Of a DNA stretch of 64,000 bases, positions 54,758 through 63,976 are shown piece after piece (position 1 is the stretch's first letter; each line of letters opens with the position of its first letter). The stretch spans positions 62,001-126,000 of the forward strand of contig JADKCA010000008.1 of NCBI GenBank assembly GCA_016714795.1, written 5' to 3'. This DNA comes from Sphingomonadales bacterium (GTDB lineage Bacteria; Pseudomonadota; Alphaproteobacteria; Sphingomonadales; Sphingomonadaceae). The translations under genes were made by a program, and so were the position numbers. The notes beneath the pieces are model-generated. The model did no database searches. It was not told where the DNA came from and saw only the letters and a program-made list of their open reading frames with translations.

Positions 54758-55285
54758 ATGACCCAATGCTACAAATTTGGCGGAGACGTTCTTGCCAGCG
54801 ACGATCCGAAATTTCTGTCGCGTGTTGCCCTGGCCCATTCGCGCCGGATCCGGCCCTTTTGCATGTGTCTGGGTGTGGGCGACGGCATTGAAGTCTATGT
54901 CGCCCGCCGCTTCGAGAAATATCACCTGAAGCGCATGCCCAATAGCGGGCCAGCCCATGCTCCCGGCTGCGACCATTATGAGCCGCATGATGATCTGACC
55001 GGACTTGGCCAGTTGCGCGGTCAGGCGATTATCGATGATGAAGCGACCGGCGAAACCTTGTTGAAGCTTGCCTTCCCAATGAGCCGGGGCCCTGCGCGCC
55101 TTGCCATGGCAACTGCCAACGAGACCAAGCCCTCGGTCAAATCCGACGGGACCAAGCTGAGCATCCGGGGGTTGCTCCATTATCTCTGGAACGAAGCGCG
55201 GTTAACGCACTGGCATCCCAAGATGCGCGGCAAACGGGGTTGGGGATTGGTTCGCAACGAATTGCTGCGCGCAGCCGAGCAGATG
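54758..55285 (+). pseudogene. DUF1173 family protein, 3' truncated at a junction
   Basis: Start MTQCYKFGGDVLASDDPKFL at ATG 54758. The N-terminal part matches DUF1173 proteins (FCMCLGVGDGIEVYVARR, KRMPNSGPAHAPGCDHYEP, GETLLKLAFPMSRG, SIRGLLHYLWNEARL), plasmid/ICE proteins of about 400 residues. After about residue 176 (LLRAAEQ) the sequence becomes the antisense of a sulfotransferase gene, and the open frame ends meaninglessly at 55477. The gene is therefore cut at about 55275-55290, the border between transfer region and metabolic operon. Confidence 0.75.
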
Positions 55286-55678
55286 CGTCGTGCCCGAACG
55301 CGGCGGGCCTGCAACGATGATCGGGCGATCAATCTGAATGTCGAGGATTTCGGGGTGACGCTTGCAAATATCCTCCACCCGCAACCGGTCCGCGGCGTAA
55401 CGCACGAACATGGTCCAAAGGCCAGCGTGCGAGACGGGAGAGAGATAGGCGTCTTCCTTGACGCATTCGCACCATAAATTGAGCCGGTCGACAAAATCCA
55501 TCGCGCCGAAATCGGAGAGGCCGGTCTGCGCCTTGGCAGCGCTAAGGATCGCGTCGGATGAGAAGTCGAAACTGGCCTGCGCTGCCCCGGCAAGCGCCAT
55601 CTTCTGAATGTCGCTCAGCACAGGCGCACGGATATCGGCAATGTCGAATATCTCGCCCTTTTTCTCACGTCCGGCCAT
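55276..55678 (-). pseudogene. Sulfotransferase-family gene, 3' truncated at the same junction
   Basis: Minus-strand gene from ATG 55678 (MAGREKKGEIFDIADIR, with GGAGG just upstream). The N-terminal 120 residues match the family (LWCECVKEDAYLSPVS, RLRVEDICKRHPEILD), ending with the PAPS-binding loop PIIVAGPPRSGTTHLL. Directly after this loop the sequence is DUF1173 antisense. So only the first third of a protein of about 390 residues remains. Related in plan to the intact gene at 60785. It is divergent from the SDR operon. Confidence 0.75.
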
Positions 55679-55818
55679 GCGCCCTCCTGCCATTTTCACT
55701 TGCGTTCCTAGACAAGGGAAAATTCCAGCCTTGCCCTACCAAAAGATATGCAGTGCGCGCGCTGCACTGGGCTAGCCCCACACTCCAAAGAAGAATGGCG
55801 TGAGGATGGGCAATCGGG

Positions 55819-56592
55819 ATGGCAGAAAATCTGTTTGATCTGACCGGCAAGGTAGCGCTGGTAACAGGTGCCAATTCGGGGCTCGGCTTTGGCTTTGCCG
55901 AAGGGCTGGCTCGCGCCGGGAGCGACATCATCCTGTGGGGCCGCCGTGCGGACGCGAACGAGCGCGCGGCAGACAAGCTCCGCGCGCTGGGTGTGAAGGT
56001 CCATACCGAGAGTGTGGATGTGTCGGACGAAGCCGCGATTGTTGCGGGCGTCGCGTCCGGGCTGGCGGCCATGGGCAAGATCGACACCGTGGTCGCCAAT
56101 GCCGGGATCGCGAGCCAGAAGGCGTTCATCGACATGGATGCCGAGACCTATCACCACCTCATCAACGTCAACCAGCACGGCGTCGTCTTCACCCTGCGCG
56201 AGGTCGCAAAGCATATGGTGGCAAGAGGTGGCGGTGGATCGATGATCGTCTGCGGGAGCGGCTCGATTTTTCAGGGCGTGCCGACGATGACGCATTACGG
56301 CGCGGCCAAAGGGGCGCTCGCCGCACTTGCTAAGGGGATCGCCGCAGAGCTCGGTCCGCACGGCATCCGCTGCAACGTGATCGCGCCGGGCTTCATCATC
56401 ACCGAAATGACGATGGCGGACCCTGAAATCGGTAAGATGATCGCTGACGCGGTATCGGCCAAGGCGCCGATTGGTCGTGCGGGCAATCCCGATGATCTGT
56501 GGGGGGCGGCCGTCTATCTCGCCAGCGATCTTTCCCGCTATCATACGGGTGACACGCTCATCATTGATGGTGGCAAGATCATCAATAACTAG
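55819..56592 (+). CDS. SDR-family oxidoreductase 1
   Basis: A 257-residue classical short-chain dehydrogenase: NAD(P)-binding TGANSGLGFG at residue 15, structural NAG (VVANAGIAS), catalytic Tyr and Lys in YGAAKGALAA, preceded by the Ser region CGSGS, and a C-terminal GDTLIIDGGK. First gene of the plus-strand metabolic operon; the 140 bases before it, shared with the divergent truncated sulfotransferase, should hold the promoter. Substrate unknown; probably an alcohol/ketone of a catabolic or modification pathway. Confidence 0.85.
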   Translation: MAENLFDLTGKVALVTGANSGLGFGFAEGLARAGSDIILWGRRADANERAADKLRALGVKVHTESVDVSDEAAIVAGVASGLAAMGKIDTVVANAGIASQKAFIDMDAETYHHLINVNQHGVVFTLREVAKHMVARGGGGSMIVCGSGSIFQGVPTMTHYGAAKGALAALAKGIAAELGPHGIRCNVIAPGFIITEMTMADPEIGKMIADAVSAKAPIGRAGNPDDLWGAAVYLASDLSRYHTGDTLIIDGGKIINN

Positions 56593-56606
56593 AAGGAAAA
56601 GGTCCC

Positions 56607-57104
56607 GTGTTTCCGCGCCCCAACGCTTGGCATAATCAGAATGCCTATGTCACCACCGATATGGATCAGGCGCTTGCTCTCTGGCGCGATGCGTTTGACG
56701 TGACATCCTTCTTCGTGTTCGAAAATGACGCGCCCGGGATGGAATGTTCGCATCCTTACCGCCTGAGAATCGCGCTCGGCAACGTCGGGGGCACAGAAAT
56801 TGAGCTGATTCAGCCGCTGGATGGCAATGCGATGTACAGCGATGTTTTACCCAAGGATGGTAGCTTTGCGGTGCGCTTTCATCACATTTGCATGCGCATC
56901 AATGGTCCGCTTGCCAATTTCGAAGCGCATATGGCGTCGATTGATTCGACCGCGCATCCCGTCGCTTATAGCGGCGGCATGGCCGATCTGATGCGTTTTG
57001 CCTATACTGACGAGCGCGCGACGCTGGGCCATTATATCGAGCATGTCTGGTTCGATGACGGCTTTTACAGCCAGATGGCGGCCGCCATCCCGGTTTATCC
57101 ATGA
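56607..57104 (+). CDS. VOC (glyoxalase/dioxygenase-like) family protein
   Basis: A 165-residue vicinal-oxygen-chelate fold protein from GTG 56607 (AAGGA upstream). Metal-ligand candidates are H9 in NAWHNQNAYVTTD, E at TEIELIQPL, H in FHHICMRI and E in YIEHVW, the betaalphabetabetabeta layout of glyoxalase I/methylmalonyl-CoA epimerase relatives. Overlaps the phosphatase gene by 4 bases. It could be an epimerase, lyase or ring-modifying enzyme of the pathway; the sequence alone does not decide. Confidence 0.75.
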   Translation: MFPRPNAWHNQNAYVTTDMDQALALWRDAFDVTSFFVFENDAPGMECSHPYRLRIALGNVGGTEIELIQPLDGNAMYSDVLPKDGSFAVRFHHICMRINGPLANFEAHMASIDSTAHPVAYSGGMADLMRFAYTDERATLGHYIEHVWFDDGFYSQMAAAIPVYP

Positions 57105-57859
57105 CCGCGCTTACCGCTTTGAATTTTCGCGATCTGGGTGGCCTGCCTGCCGCCAGTGGCATGATGCGGACTGGCGTGCTCTACCGCAGCGAAGGGCCAC
57201 GCAATTTCAGCGTCGGGCAACTTGCGGAATTACAGGCGCTGAACATCCGCGCCATCATTGACTTGCGGTCTGGCGAAGAACGTGAAGAGATCCCGCATGA
57301 ATGGCATGACGGCGACTGCCAATGGCTCGGCCTGGATGTCGAGGCGGATTTGCGCGTGTTCGGCCATGACGGTCGGGAGCGGCTTGCCAAGGGACCGGAA
57401 CCCGAAATCGCTATTGAAACGATGAAGGAAACCTATCGCTTCATTCCCAGGTCGCTGCTCAACCATTGGCCGGTCATTTCGGAAACACTGCTTGATGGCC
57501 ACGTGCCAGCGCTTGTCAATTGCACGGCGGGCAAGGACCGGACGGGCGTGGCCATTGCACTTCTGCTTGAACTGGCGGGCGTGCCGCGCGACGCCATCAT
57601 GCAGGATTATCTCGCGTCCGATATTTTTGGCGAGAATATGTTTCGTGCCGGAACGATCGAGGCTGGGTTCATGGGGAGTTACGGTTTCTTGCCGAGCCCG
57701 GGGCAGATACAGGCTCTGGTTGGTGTCCGGCCTGACTATCTGGAAACAGCCTGGGGCGAGGTCGATCAGGCACACGGTGGTTTCGCCAGTTATTTTGAAC
57801 AGGCCGGGGTGGACGCACAGGCTCAGGCCGCATTGCGAGCCATGCTCGTGGCAAAATGA
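57101..57859 (+). CDS. Tyrosine/dual-specificity phosphatase-like protein
   Basis: A 252-residue member of the bacterial IphP/COG2365 phosphatase family: NFRDLGG start, FRSGE-like YRSEGPRNF and IIDLRSGEEREEIPH, and the P-loop VNCTAGKDRTGVA (Cys nucleophile and Arg; Asn replaces the usual His before Cys). Such proteins dephosphorylate protein tyrosine, lipids or small phosphates. Its place in an oxidoreductase operon hints at a small-molecule substrate; inference only. Confidence 0.85.
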   Translation: MTALTALNFRDLGGLPAASGMMRTGVLYRSEGPRNFSVGQLAELQALNIRAIIDLRSGEEREEIPHEWHDGDCQWLGLDVEADLRVFGHDGRERLAKGPEPEIAIETMKETYRFIPRSLLNHWPVISETLLDGHVPALVNCTAGKDRTGVAIALLLELAGVPRDAIMQDYLASDIFGENMFRAGTIEAGFMGSYGFLPSPGQIQALVGVRPDYLETAWGEVDQAHGGFASYFEQAGVDAQAQAALRAMLVAK

Positions 57860-57888
57860 ACACAAAATTGAGAGAAGGAAGAGACATC

Positions 57889-58746
57889 ATGAACACAGGC
57901 GGCGTTATCGGATTGGGCGGCATTGGCGGCGGCGTGGCACAGTGCCTTCAGCGCTCTGGCCAATTGACAGCCATTTTTGATGTGCGGGCAGAAGCTGCTG
58001 CAAACGTGCCGGGCGCACCGGCCATGTCGGCCACGCCGCGTGATCTGGCCGCCGCATCGGATTGTGTACTCATCGCGGTTCTGAACGGTGCGCAGACCAT
58101 TGCCGTGCTGGACGGACCGGACGGTGTTCTGGCTGCCAACAAGCCGGGGCAGATGGTCATCCTGCTATCCACGATTTCGATGACCGATCTCGCCACGTCG
58201 CAAAAACTCTGCGCTGATGCCGGTGTGATGCTGATCGACTGCGGCGTGACCAATGGTCCAAAGTCGGGGCAGAATGGCCTGATCTGCCTGGCGGGTGGCA
58301 CTGATACCGATATGGCCGCGGCCAAGCCGATCTTTGATGGCTTTGCAGGCTCTGTCATTCATATGGGTGGGCCGGGCGCTGGCATGGCGGCCAAGATCGC
58401 GCGCAACACGACCTATTTCGGTTGCATTCGTGCGGGCTATGAAGGCTCGGTCATCGCGCGCAATTACGGTGTCGATATGGGGCAATTGCGTCAGGCCCTG
58501 TCTGGCGACCCCGATTCCGGCGGCGGCCTCGAAGGCGCGCTGGCGATGGCGATCCGCCCTGAACCCGCAGGCAATGAGCAGGAAACGGGCATCCGCAATT
58601 ACTTTATGGGCCTGATGATCAAGGATCTTGAAGTCGCCATTGAAGAAGCCGCCAAATTTGGTGCGCGCTTGCCGATGGTCGAACTGATCCGCGACAATGC
58701 ACTGTCCACATCAGGACTTGAACACCCGATGGGCCAACCTCTTTAA
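57889..58746 (+). CDS. 3-Hydroxyisobutyrate dehydrogenase-family NAD(P)-dependent oxidoreductase
   Basis: A 285-residue beta-hydroxyacid dehydrogenase: Rossmann GLGGIGGGVAQ at the start, substrate loop CGVTNGPKSGQNGL, and the catalytic Lys/Asn pattern GAGMAAKIARN. ATG 57889 (MNTGGVIGLG) is preferred over ATG 57856 because of GAAGGAAGAG and because the Rossmann motif would otherwise start late. Family enzymes oxidise beta-hydroxyacids or reduce aldehyde acids. Substrate unknown. Confidence 0.85.
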   Translation: MNTGGVIGLGGIGGGVAQCLQRSGQLTAIFDVRAEAAANVPGAPAMSATPRDLAAASDCVLIAVLNGAQTIAVLDGPDGVLAANKPGQMVILLSTISMTDLATSQKLCADAGVMLIDCGVTNGPKSGQNGLICLAGGTDTDMAAAKPIFDGFAGSVIHMGGPGAGMAAKIARNTTYFGCIRAGYEGSVIARNYGVDMGQLRQALSGDPDSGGGLEGALAMAIRPEPAGNEQETGIRNYFMGLMIKDLEVAIEEAAKFGARLPMVELIRDNALSTSGLEHPMGQPL

Positions 58747-58763
58747 CCGTAAAGGACAATCAG

Positions 58764-59149
58764 ATGAGTGAGAAAAATTGGGAAAAGGGCACGGAAGTGT
58801 TCGACGCGGTCTACGGGCCGGGCACGTCGGAAATGGTCAAGCCGTACAAGGACTCGCCATTCAATCAGGAGATTGTCGGCAACCAGTTCGCCAATCTGTG
58901 GGGAATGACGCCTTCACGATCCGCGAAAAACGGCTGATGGTTCTCGGCGCGACCGCGATGCTGGGACGTCAGGATCTGGTGGAAATCCAGATGACAGGCG
59001 CGCTGACCAACGGCGAATTTACCGATGAACAACTCGATCAGATTCCGCTCTTCCTGCTCTTCTATGCAGGCGCTGGGAATTGCACGGCTTTGTTCCGGGG
59101 CATTGAAGCCGCCAAGGCACGCATCGCTGCTGCAAAGAAGGATGGCTGA
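58764..59149 (+). pseudogene. Carboxymuconolactone decarboxylase-family protein, one-base frameshift
   Basis: Start MSEKNWEKGTEVFDAVYGPG at ATG 58764. The frame is lost at the GGGG at about 58905; with one more G it continues NDAFTIREKRLMVLGATAML, then FTDEQLDQIPLFLLFYAGAG to 59149, a 128-residue CMD-family protein. It lacks the CxxC redox pair of AhpD relatives, so it is nearer to the lactone decarboxylase or uncharacterised branch. The homopolymer context makes a sequencing error likely. Confidence 0.75.
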
Positions 59150-59151
59150 AC

Positions 59152-59976
59152 ATGCGTGAGCTTCCTCCGCTTGCTCTAGATACACAGGCCTTTGCCGCGA
59201 AATATGGTCCCTGGGCCGTTATTGCCGGGGCATCGGAGGGGACGGGGGCATGTTACGCACGTGAGTTGGCGGCGATGGGGATCAATCTGGTGTTGGTCTC
59301 ACGCCGTCAGGAGGCGTTGGAGGCACTCGGGGAGGAACTGAAGGGCAGCTATGGCATCGACTACCGTGCTGCTGCGCTTGATCTGTCGGCGGAAGGTGCT
59401 GGCCTGCGCATATTGGAAGCAGCCTCAGGGCTTGATGTCGGCCTTTATATTTCCAATGCAGGCGCGGACGATTTCGCCCGCTTTTTTGAAGACGGTGCCG
59501 AAGGCGCACACCGACTGGTGCGGATGAACATCTCAACCCTCATCGATGCCAGCAATGGTTTCGGGCAGGGCTTTCTGAAGCGTGGTACTGGTGGCATCAT
59601 CGTCATGGCCTCTGGCGCGGGGCTGGGCGGTCAGCCCAATCTGGCGCTTTATTCTGCGACCAAAGCGTTCGAGATCAACTTCGCAGAATCGCTCTGGGCT
59701 GAATATCATGAGCGCGGCATCGACGTGATCGGCATTGCCGCCCCGCTGATGAAGACGCCAACGTTGCTGCGTCTGGTGCCCGAAGACTTTGACCTTTCGA
59801 CCGCATATGAACCCGCTGACGTAACGCACAATGCACTGGCTGGCTTGCTGGCTGGTGAGCCGATCCAGATCGTGCCCGACGGGCCGGGGCAGGAAAAACA
59901 GCCGCAGGTAGAAGCAGACCGCAAGGCGCGCCTAGTCGGCTTCGTCGAATTCAACAAGATGTTTACCGGAGGGTGA
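59152..59976 (+). CDS. SDR-family oxidoreductase 2 (COG0300-like)
   Basis: A 274-residue short-chain dehydrogenase of the COG0300/DltE branch: VIAGASEGTGACYARELA (a TGxxxGxG variant with Ala-Ser-Glu), RRQEALEALGEEL, YISNAGADDF, and catalytic YSATKAFEINFAESL. It starts 2 bases after the CMD stop. These enzymes often act on lipophilic alcohols or ketones. All motif residues are present. Confidence 0.85.
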   Translation: MRELPPLALDTQAFAAKYGPWAVIAGASEGTGACYARELAAMGINLVLVSRRQEALEALGEELKGSYGIDYRAAALDLSAEGAGLRILEAASGLDVGLYISNAGADDFARFFEDGAEGAHRLVRMNISTLIDASNGFGQGFLKRGTGGIIVMASGAGLGGQPNLALYSATKAFEINFAESLWAEYHERGIDVIGIAAPLMKTPTLLRLVPEDFDLSTAYEPADVTHNALAGLLAGEPIQIVPDGPGQEKQPQVEADRKARLVGFVEFNKMFTGG

Positions 59977-59981
59977 AGGCT

Positions 59982-60785
59982 ATGGGACGTTTGCAGGGCA
60001 AGGTCGCGATTGTAACTGGCGGTGGCGGCGGCATCGGGTCAGCTGTGGCGCGCAGGATGGTGTCCGAAGGCGCCAAGGTTGCCATTGCCGACGTGTTCAT
60101 GGACTCGGCCAAGGCTGCTGCAGAACCGCTCGGCGATGCAGCGCTCGCCGTGCAGTTTGATGCGCTTGTTCCGGCTTCGATTGAGGCGATGGTGGAAACA
60201 ACCGTCAGCCATTTCGGGCGGCTCGATATCCTCCACAATAATGCCGCGATGACCGATCCGGCCAAGCATCCACTTGATACCGATGCCGTCACTATTCCCA
60301 TCGACATCTGGGACGAGATTATCGACATCAACCTGCGCGGTTATCTGCTGGGGTGCAAATATGCGATTCCGCACATGATCGCGGGCGGCGGCGGTTCGAT
60401 CATCAACACTGCTTCCAACAGCGGCACAGCGGGTGATCTGGCACGCATTGCATATGGTGCGTCGAAGGGCGCGATCATCACCATGACCAAATATATCGCG
60501 ACCCAGCATGGACGGCAGAATATCCGCTGCAACTCGGTCGCGCCCGGCGTGGTCTTGACCGAGGCGCTGGACAAGACGGTTCCGGGGCTGAAGGAAATCA
60601 TCAAGCGCCATATCCTCACGCCTGAATTTGGCACGCCGGATGATATTGCCGCACTGGTCGCGTTTCTGGCTTCGGACGAAAGCCGCTACATTACCGGAGA
60701 GAATATCTCGATCTCCGGCGGCGGGCTGATCCACCAGCCGCATTATGCCGATCTGATGGACTTCATGGCAAAGGCGCTCGGCTGA
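59982..60785 (+). CDS. SDR-family oxidoreductase 3
   Basis: A 267-residue classical SDR: TGGGGGIGSAVARR, a DVF acidic residue pointing to NAD preference, HNNAAMTDP, catalytic Ser in TASNSGTAGDLARI and YGASKGAIITM, C-terminal ITGENISISGGGL. ATG 59982 fits GGAGGG at 59967-59972; a GTG at 59973 overlapping the upstream stop is possible. Overlaps the sulfotransferase gene by one base. Confidence 0.88.
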   Translation: MGRLQGKVAIVTGGGGGIGSAVARRMVSEGAKVAIADVFMDSAKAAAEPLGDAALAVQFDALVPASIEAMVETTVSHFGRLDILHNNAAMTDPAKHPLDTDAVTIPIDIWDEIIDINLRGYLLGCKYAIPHMIAGGGGSIINTASNSGTAGDLARIAYGASKGAIITMTKYIATQHGRQNIRCNSVAPGVVLTEALDKTVPGLKEIIKRHILTPEFGTPDDIAALVAFLASDESRYITGENISISGGGLIHQPHYADLMDFMAKALG

Positions 60786-61954
60786 TGAGCGCCCCGCTGA
60801 CCGTTGCCGGGCTGGAAGTCGCCGCGCGGTCAGCCACTGGGCTCGACGACTTCGGTCCGGACACTGGCTGGCGCAAAGGGTTTGAACGGCTTGTCGCTGC
60901 CGTGGAGGCGATGGGGCCGAATGATCAGCTCCGCCACCTCGCCACACACAATATCGTTGGGCAACTCTCGACCCGGCTGCACTTTGTCGAGGATGACAAG
61001 AACCATCCCGACATCGCCATGCAGGATATTGGCACGCCGCTGATCGTCATCGGCCTGCCACGCACTGGCACGACGATCAGCTATGATCTGCTCTGCCTCG
61101 ATCCTGAAGCGCGTGCTCCGCGCGAATGGGAATGGTATATTCCCTGGCCGCCAACCGATGCGGCGACGTTCGACACCGATCCCCGCATCGCACAGGTCAC
61201 GGCGATGTACGACAATTGGCTGCAACACGCGCCGCAATTGCTCGACATTCAGCGGTTTGACTGCACCCAGCCGGGCGAGTGCAACCACGGGATGCAATAT
61301 CATTTCGGCAGCACCAATTTTGCCGCGGAACTGGGCGTGCCGGCATTTGCAGAGTGGCAGCGAAACAATCGCATCGAGGGGCAATATGTCTCGCACAAGC
61401 GGCTGCTCCAGAATTTCCAGTGGAAGGGGCCAAAGGGGCGCTGGACGCTGAAATCGCCGCAACATCTGTTCGATCTGCCTGCGCTTTTGGACGTCTATCC
61501 CGGCGCGATGCTGGTGTGGACGCACCGTGACCCGGCGCTGACCTTCTCGTCACTGTCGAGCTTCATTGCCGGTTTCCTCGCGGCTTTTGGAGGCGATAAA
61601 GACAAGGCCGCGATTGGCCGCGATGTGGTGGAAACCTGGATTGCGGCCATGAACAATGGCCTTGCTGCGCGGGCAGACCCGGCCATTGAAAGCCGCATCA
61701 TCGATCTGGCGCACAAAGATGTGGTGGCTGATCCCAAGGGCGCAATCCAACGCATCTATGACAAGTTCGGCTTGAAGTTTTCCGAGGATCACAAGGCGCG
61801 CATCGACCAATTCCTCGCTGAAAACCCTGCCGCCAAGCGCATGGGCAAGCACAAGCATTCGCCCGAACAATATGGCATCGATGTGGATGAAGTGCGGACG
61901 CGGATGGCTGAGTATTACGACCGATTTGGCGTTCTGTTGGGGAGACCAGAATGA
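60785..61954 (+). CDS. Sulfotransferase family protein
   Basis: A 389-residue sulfotransferase-like protein: helical N-terminus (GLDDFGPDTGWRKGFERLV), 5'-phosphosulfate loop PLIVIGLPRTGTT near residue 95, WTLKSPQH, and 3'-phosphate site VWTHRDPALTFSSL. Such PAPS-fold proteins are abundant in sphingomonads, and many lack a proven substrate. It is related to the truncated gene at 55276-55678. It may sulfate the product of the neighbouring SDRs or act on another activated group. Overlaps the next SDR by 4 bases. Confidence 0.85.
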   Translation: MSAPLTVAGLEVAARSATGLDDFGPDTGWRKGFERLVAAVEAMGPNDQLRHLATHNIVGQLSTRLHFVEDDKNHPDIAMQDIGTPLIVIGLPRTGTTISYDLLCLDPEARAPREWEWYIPWPPTDAATFDTDPRIAQVTAMYDNWLQHAPQLLDIQRFDCTQPGECNHGMQYHFGSTNFAAELGVPAFAEWQRNNRIEGQYVSHKRLLQNFQWKGPKGRWTLKSPQHLFDLPALLDVYPGAMLVWTHRDPALTFSSLSSFIAGFLAAFGGDKDKAAIGRDVVETWIAAMNNGLAARADPAIESRIIDLAHKDVVADPKGAIQRIYDKFGLKFSEDHKARIDQFLAENPAAKRMGKHKHSPEQYGIDVDEVRTRMAEYYDRFGVLLGRPE

Positions 61955-62726
61955 GCGTTTTGAACCGTTTCCGTCTGGATGGTCGCACCGCCATTTTGAC
62001 TGGCGTTGGCCCCGGCGTGGGTGAGCATGTGGCCAAGGCCTATGCCGAACTCGGCGCAAATGTCGTCATTTCCGCGCGCTCGCAGGACCGGCTCGACCGG
62101 ATTGCGGCGGAGATCAATGCGCTGGACGGTGGCCGCGCTTTGGCGGTTGCGGCGGACGCGGGTGAGAAGGCTGACCTTGAAAATCTGGTCGCCAAAGCGC
62201 GCGAAGCGTTCGGGCCGATCCATATCGTCTTCAACAATGCAGCGGCGGGTGTCGTTTATGCCCATGATGGCGGCCTTTGGGCGAATACGGACGAGGTCTG
62301 GAAAACGGCCATGGACGTCAATGTGCTGGCAACATGGCGACTGACGGAACTCGCCAGCGCGGACATGCAGGCGCATGGCAAGGGCGTGATTATCTCTGTG
62401 CAAAGCTGCGGCGGCTTCACGCCGATTCCGCCCGCTGTCGCTTATGGGGTGAGCAAGGCAGCGCTGGCGTTTCTGACACGCTCACTCGCGAAGGCGCTGG
62501 CCCCGCACACGCGGGTCAACGCGCTGTGCGTCGGATCGATGAGTCCCGACGGGCAGGAGGCGGAGATCCACAAGGGCTGGGCCTTGCCGAACGCAACGCC
62601 ATCAAACGCTTTGGCGCGGCCGATGAAGCCGTGGGCGCGGCGATCTTGCTCGCCTCGGACGCATCAAGCTACACCACGGGAAGCACCGTCTTTGTCGAAG
62701 GGGGCCGGGTCGGCACCATCTCATGA
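61951..62726 (+). pseudogene. SDR-family oxidoreductase 4, one-base frameshift
   Basis: Start MSVLNRFRLDGRTAILTGVG at ATG 61951; Rossmann TGVGPGVGEHVA, NNAAAGVV, catalytic YGVSKAALAFL. At the GGG near 62580 the frame is lost; with one more G it reads KGWGLAERNAIKRFGAADEA and TTGSTVFVEGGRV, ending at 62726, 258 residues. Single-base loss in a G run again suggests a sequencing error. The next gene overlaps this corrected stop by ATGA, which supports the repaired frame. Confidence 0.8.
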
Positions 62727-63976
62727 GCAATCCGCTCTACACGCCCGATCAGGAGGCGTCAGAAAAGCTCGCGCTGCGCCTAATTGAGCGCGCCGATGTG
62801 CGCGCCGCACGGGAAGCCGCTCGGCGGGCGATGAAGACCGATCCCATTGCGCAGACGCTGGATGGTTCCCTCACGCTCGACAATGCGCTCGACCAATGGG
62901 TGCTGGCGCTCGCCATGCGGGAGGCCAATGGCGATACCGCCGCGCCAACGGTGGTGTGGAACGTCTCCAATCCGCCGCGCAATTGGTTTGGCCATGTCTA
63001 TCACGGCGCGGCGGTCGCCGTGGATAATCCGGATAATTTCAACCGCGAAATCCCGATTGATGGCGCGGGGCGTTATGTGATCGATTTGCGCTTTTCCGCC
63101 AACCCGCCGCAGTTCAGCATCGTGATCGAAATGGAGCCTGCGCATCACGCCGGTCTGGGCCGCAATATCGGCGCGCTGACACTGCAACAACTGTTGCCGC
63201 ATTGCGACGCAGCGGGCCGCGTCACGGTAACTGTCGGGCCAGAGGCGGGTGGGCCCTTGCATCTGCAAAGCGAACCGGGCCGCATCCAGATTTACACGCG
63301 CGACAGTCAGGCCGATTGGGATCAATGTCCGGCGGAAGTCTTAGTCCGTCGGCTTGATCCGCCCTCCGATTGGGTTTCCCGCAATGAGGATGACATTGCG
63401 GCAACGATCATCGCCGATATGCCCGCTTGGATTGCGTTCTGGAGCGGCTTCAAGAATGATTTTCTCGGTTTTCCAGCAACCAACACATTGGTTGGGCCCC
63501 ATGGCCGAGACGGCAATTGGGGCTATCTGGCGGGCGGGCGATTTTGCATCGCCGATGATGAGGCCTTGCTTGTGACGCTTGATCCGATTGGCAGTTATTA
63601 TACCGGCTTCCAGATCACCGACCCCTGGACCATCGCCCCGGACCCGATGCACCGGCTGGCGAGCCTCAATAAAGCGCAGGTCACACCCAATGCGGATGGA
63701 ACTGTTACCTATGCACTTGCTCTGGCCGATCCGAGGGTGGCTAACTGGATCGATACCTGCGGCCTGCATGAGGGGTGGATGCTGACCCGCTGGCAGGGCG
63801 TGCCTGTGGGTGTGCAACTCGATACCATGATCCGCGATGTGCAACTGGTGAAGATGGACGCGGTTCCCGACACGATTCCCAAAATTGATCTGGAGGGCCG
63901 ACGCGCTCAAATCGCAAACCGCGCACGAGGCTTTGCACAGCGGACGAGACAGGAAGGGTGGCGCAATGCAGGCTGA
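62723..63976 (+). CDS. Conserved protein, possibly DUF1214-like
   Basis: A 417-residue soluble protein from ATG 62723. The N-terminus is helical. From about residue 80 there is a beta-rich domain (VVWNVSNPPRNWFGHVYHGA, IPIDGAGRYVIDLRFSANPP) and a C-terminal part with GSYYTGFQITDPWTI and PNADGTVTYALALADP that recalls the DUF1214 fold. No catalytic motif recognised. It recurs beside SDR and sulfotransferase genes here, so it is likely part of the same pathway. Family assignment is weak. Confidence 0.6.
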   Translation: MSNPLYTPDQEASEKLALRLIERADVRAAREAARRAMKTDPIAQTLDGSLTLDNALDQWVLALAMREANGDTAAPTVVWNVSNPPRNWFGHVYHGAAVAVDNPDNFNREIPIDGAGRYVIDLRFSANPPQFSIVIEMEPAHHAGLGRNIGALTLQQLLPHCDAAGRVTVTVGPEAGGPLHLQSEPGRIQIYTRDSQADWDQCPAEVLVRRLDPPSDWVSRNEDDIAATIIADMPAWIAFWSGFKNDFLGFPATNTLVGPHGRDGNWGYLAGGRFCIADDEALLVTLDPIGSYYTGFQITDPWTIAPDPMHRLASLNKAQVTPNADGTVTYALALADPRVANWIDTCGLHEGWMLTRWQGVPVGVQLDTMIRDVQLVKMDAVPDTIPKIDLEGRRAQIANRARGFAQRTRQEGWRNAG

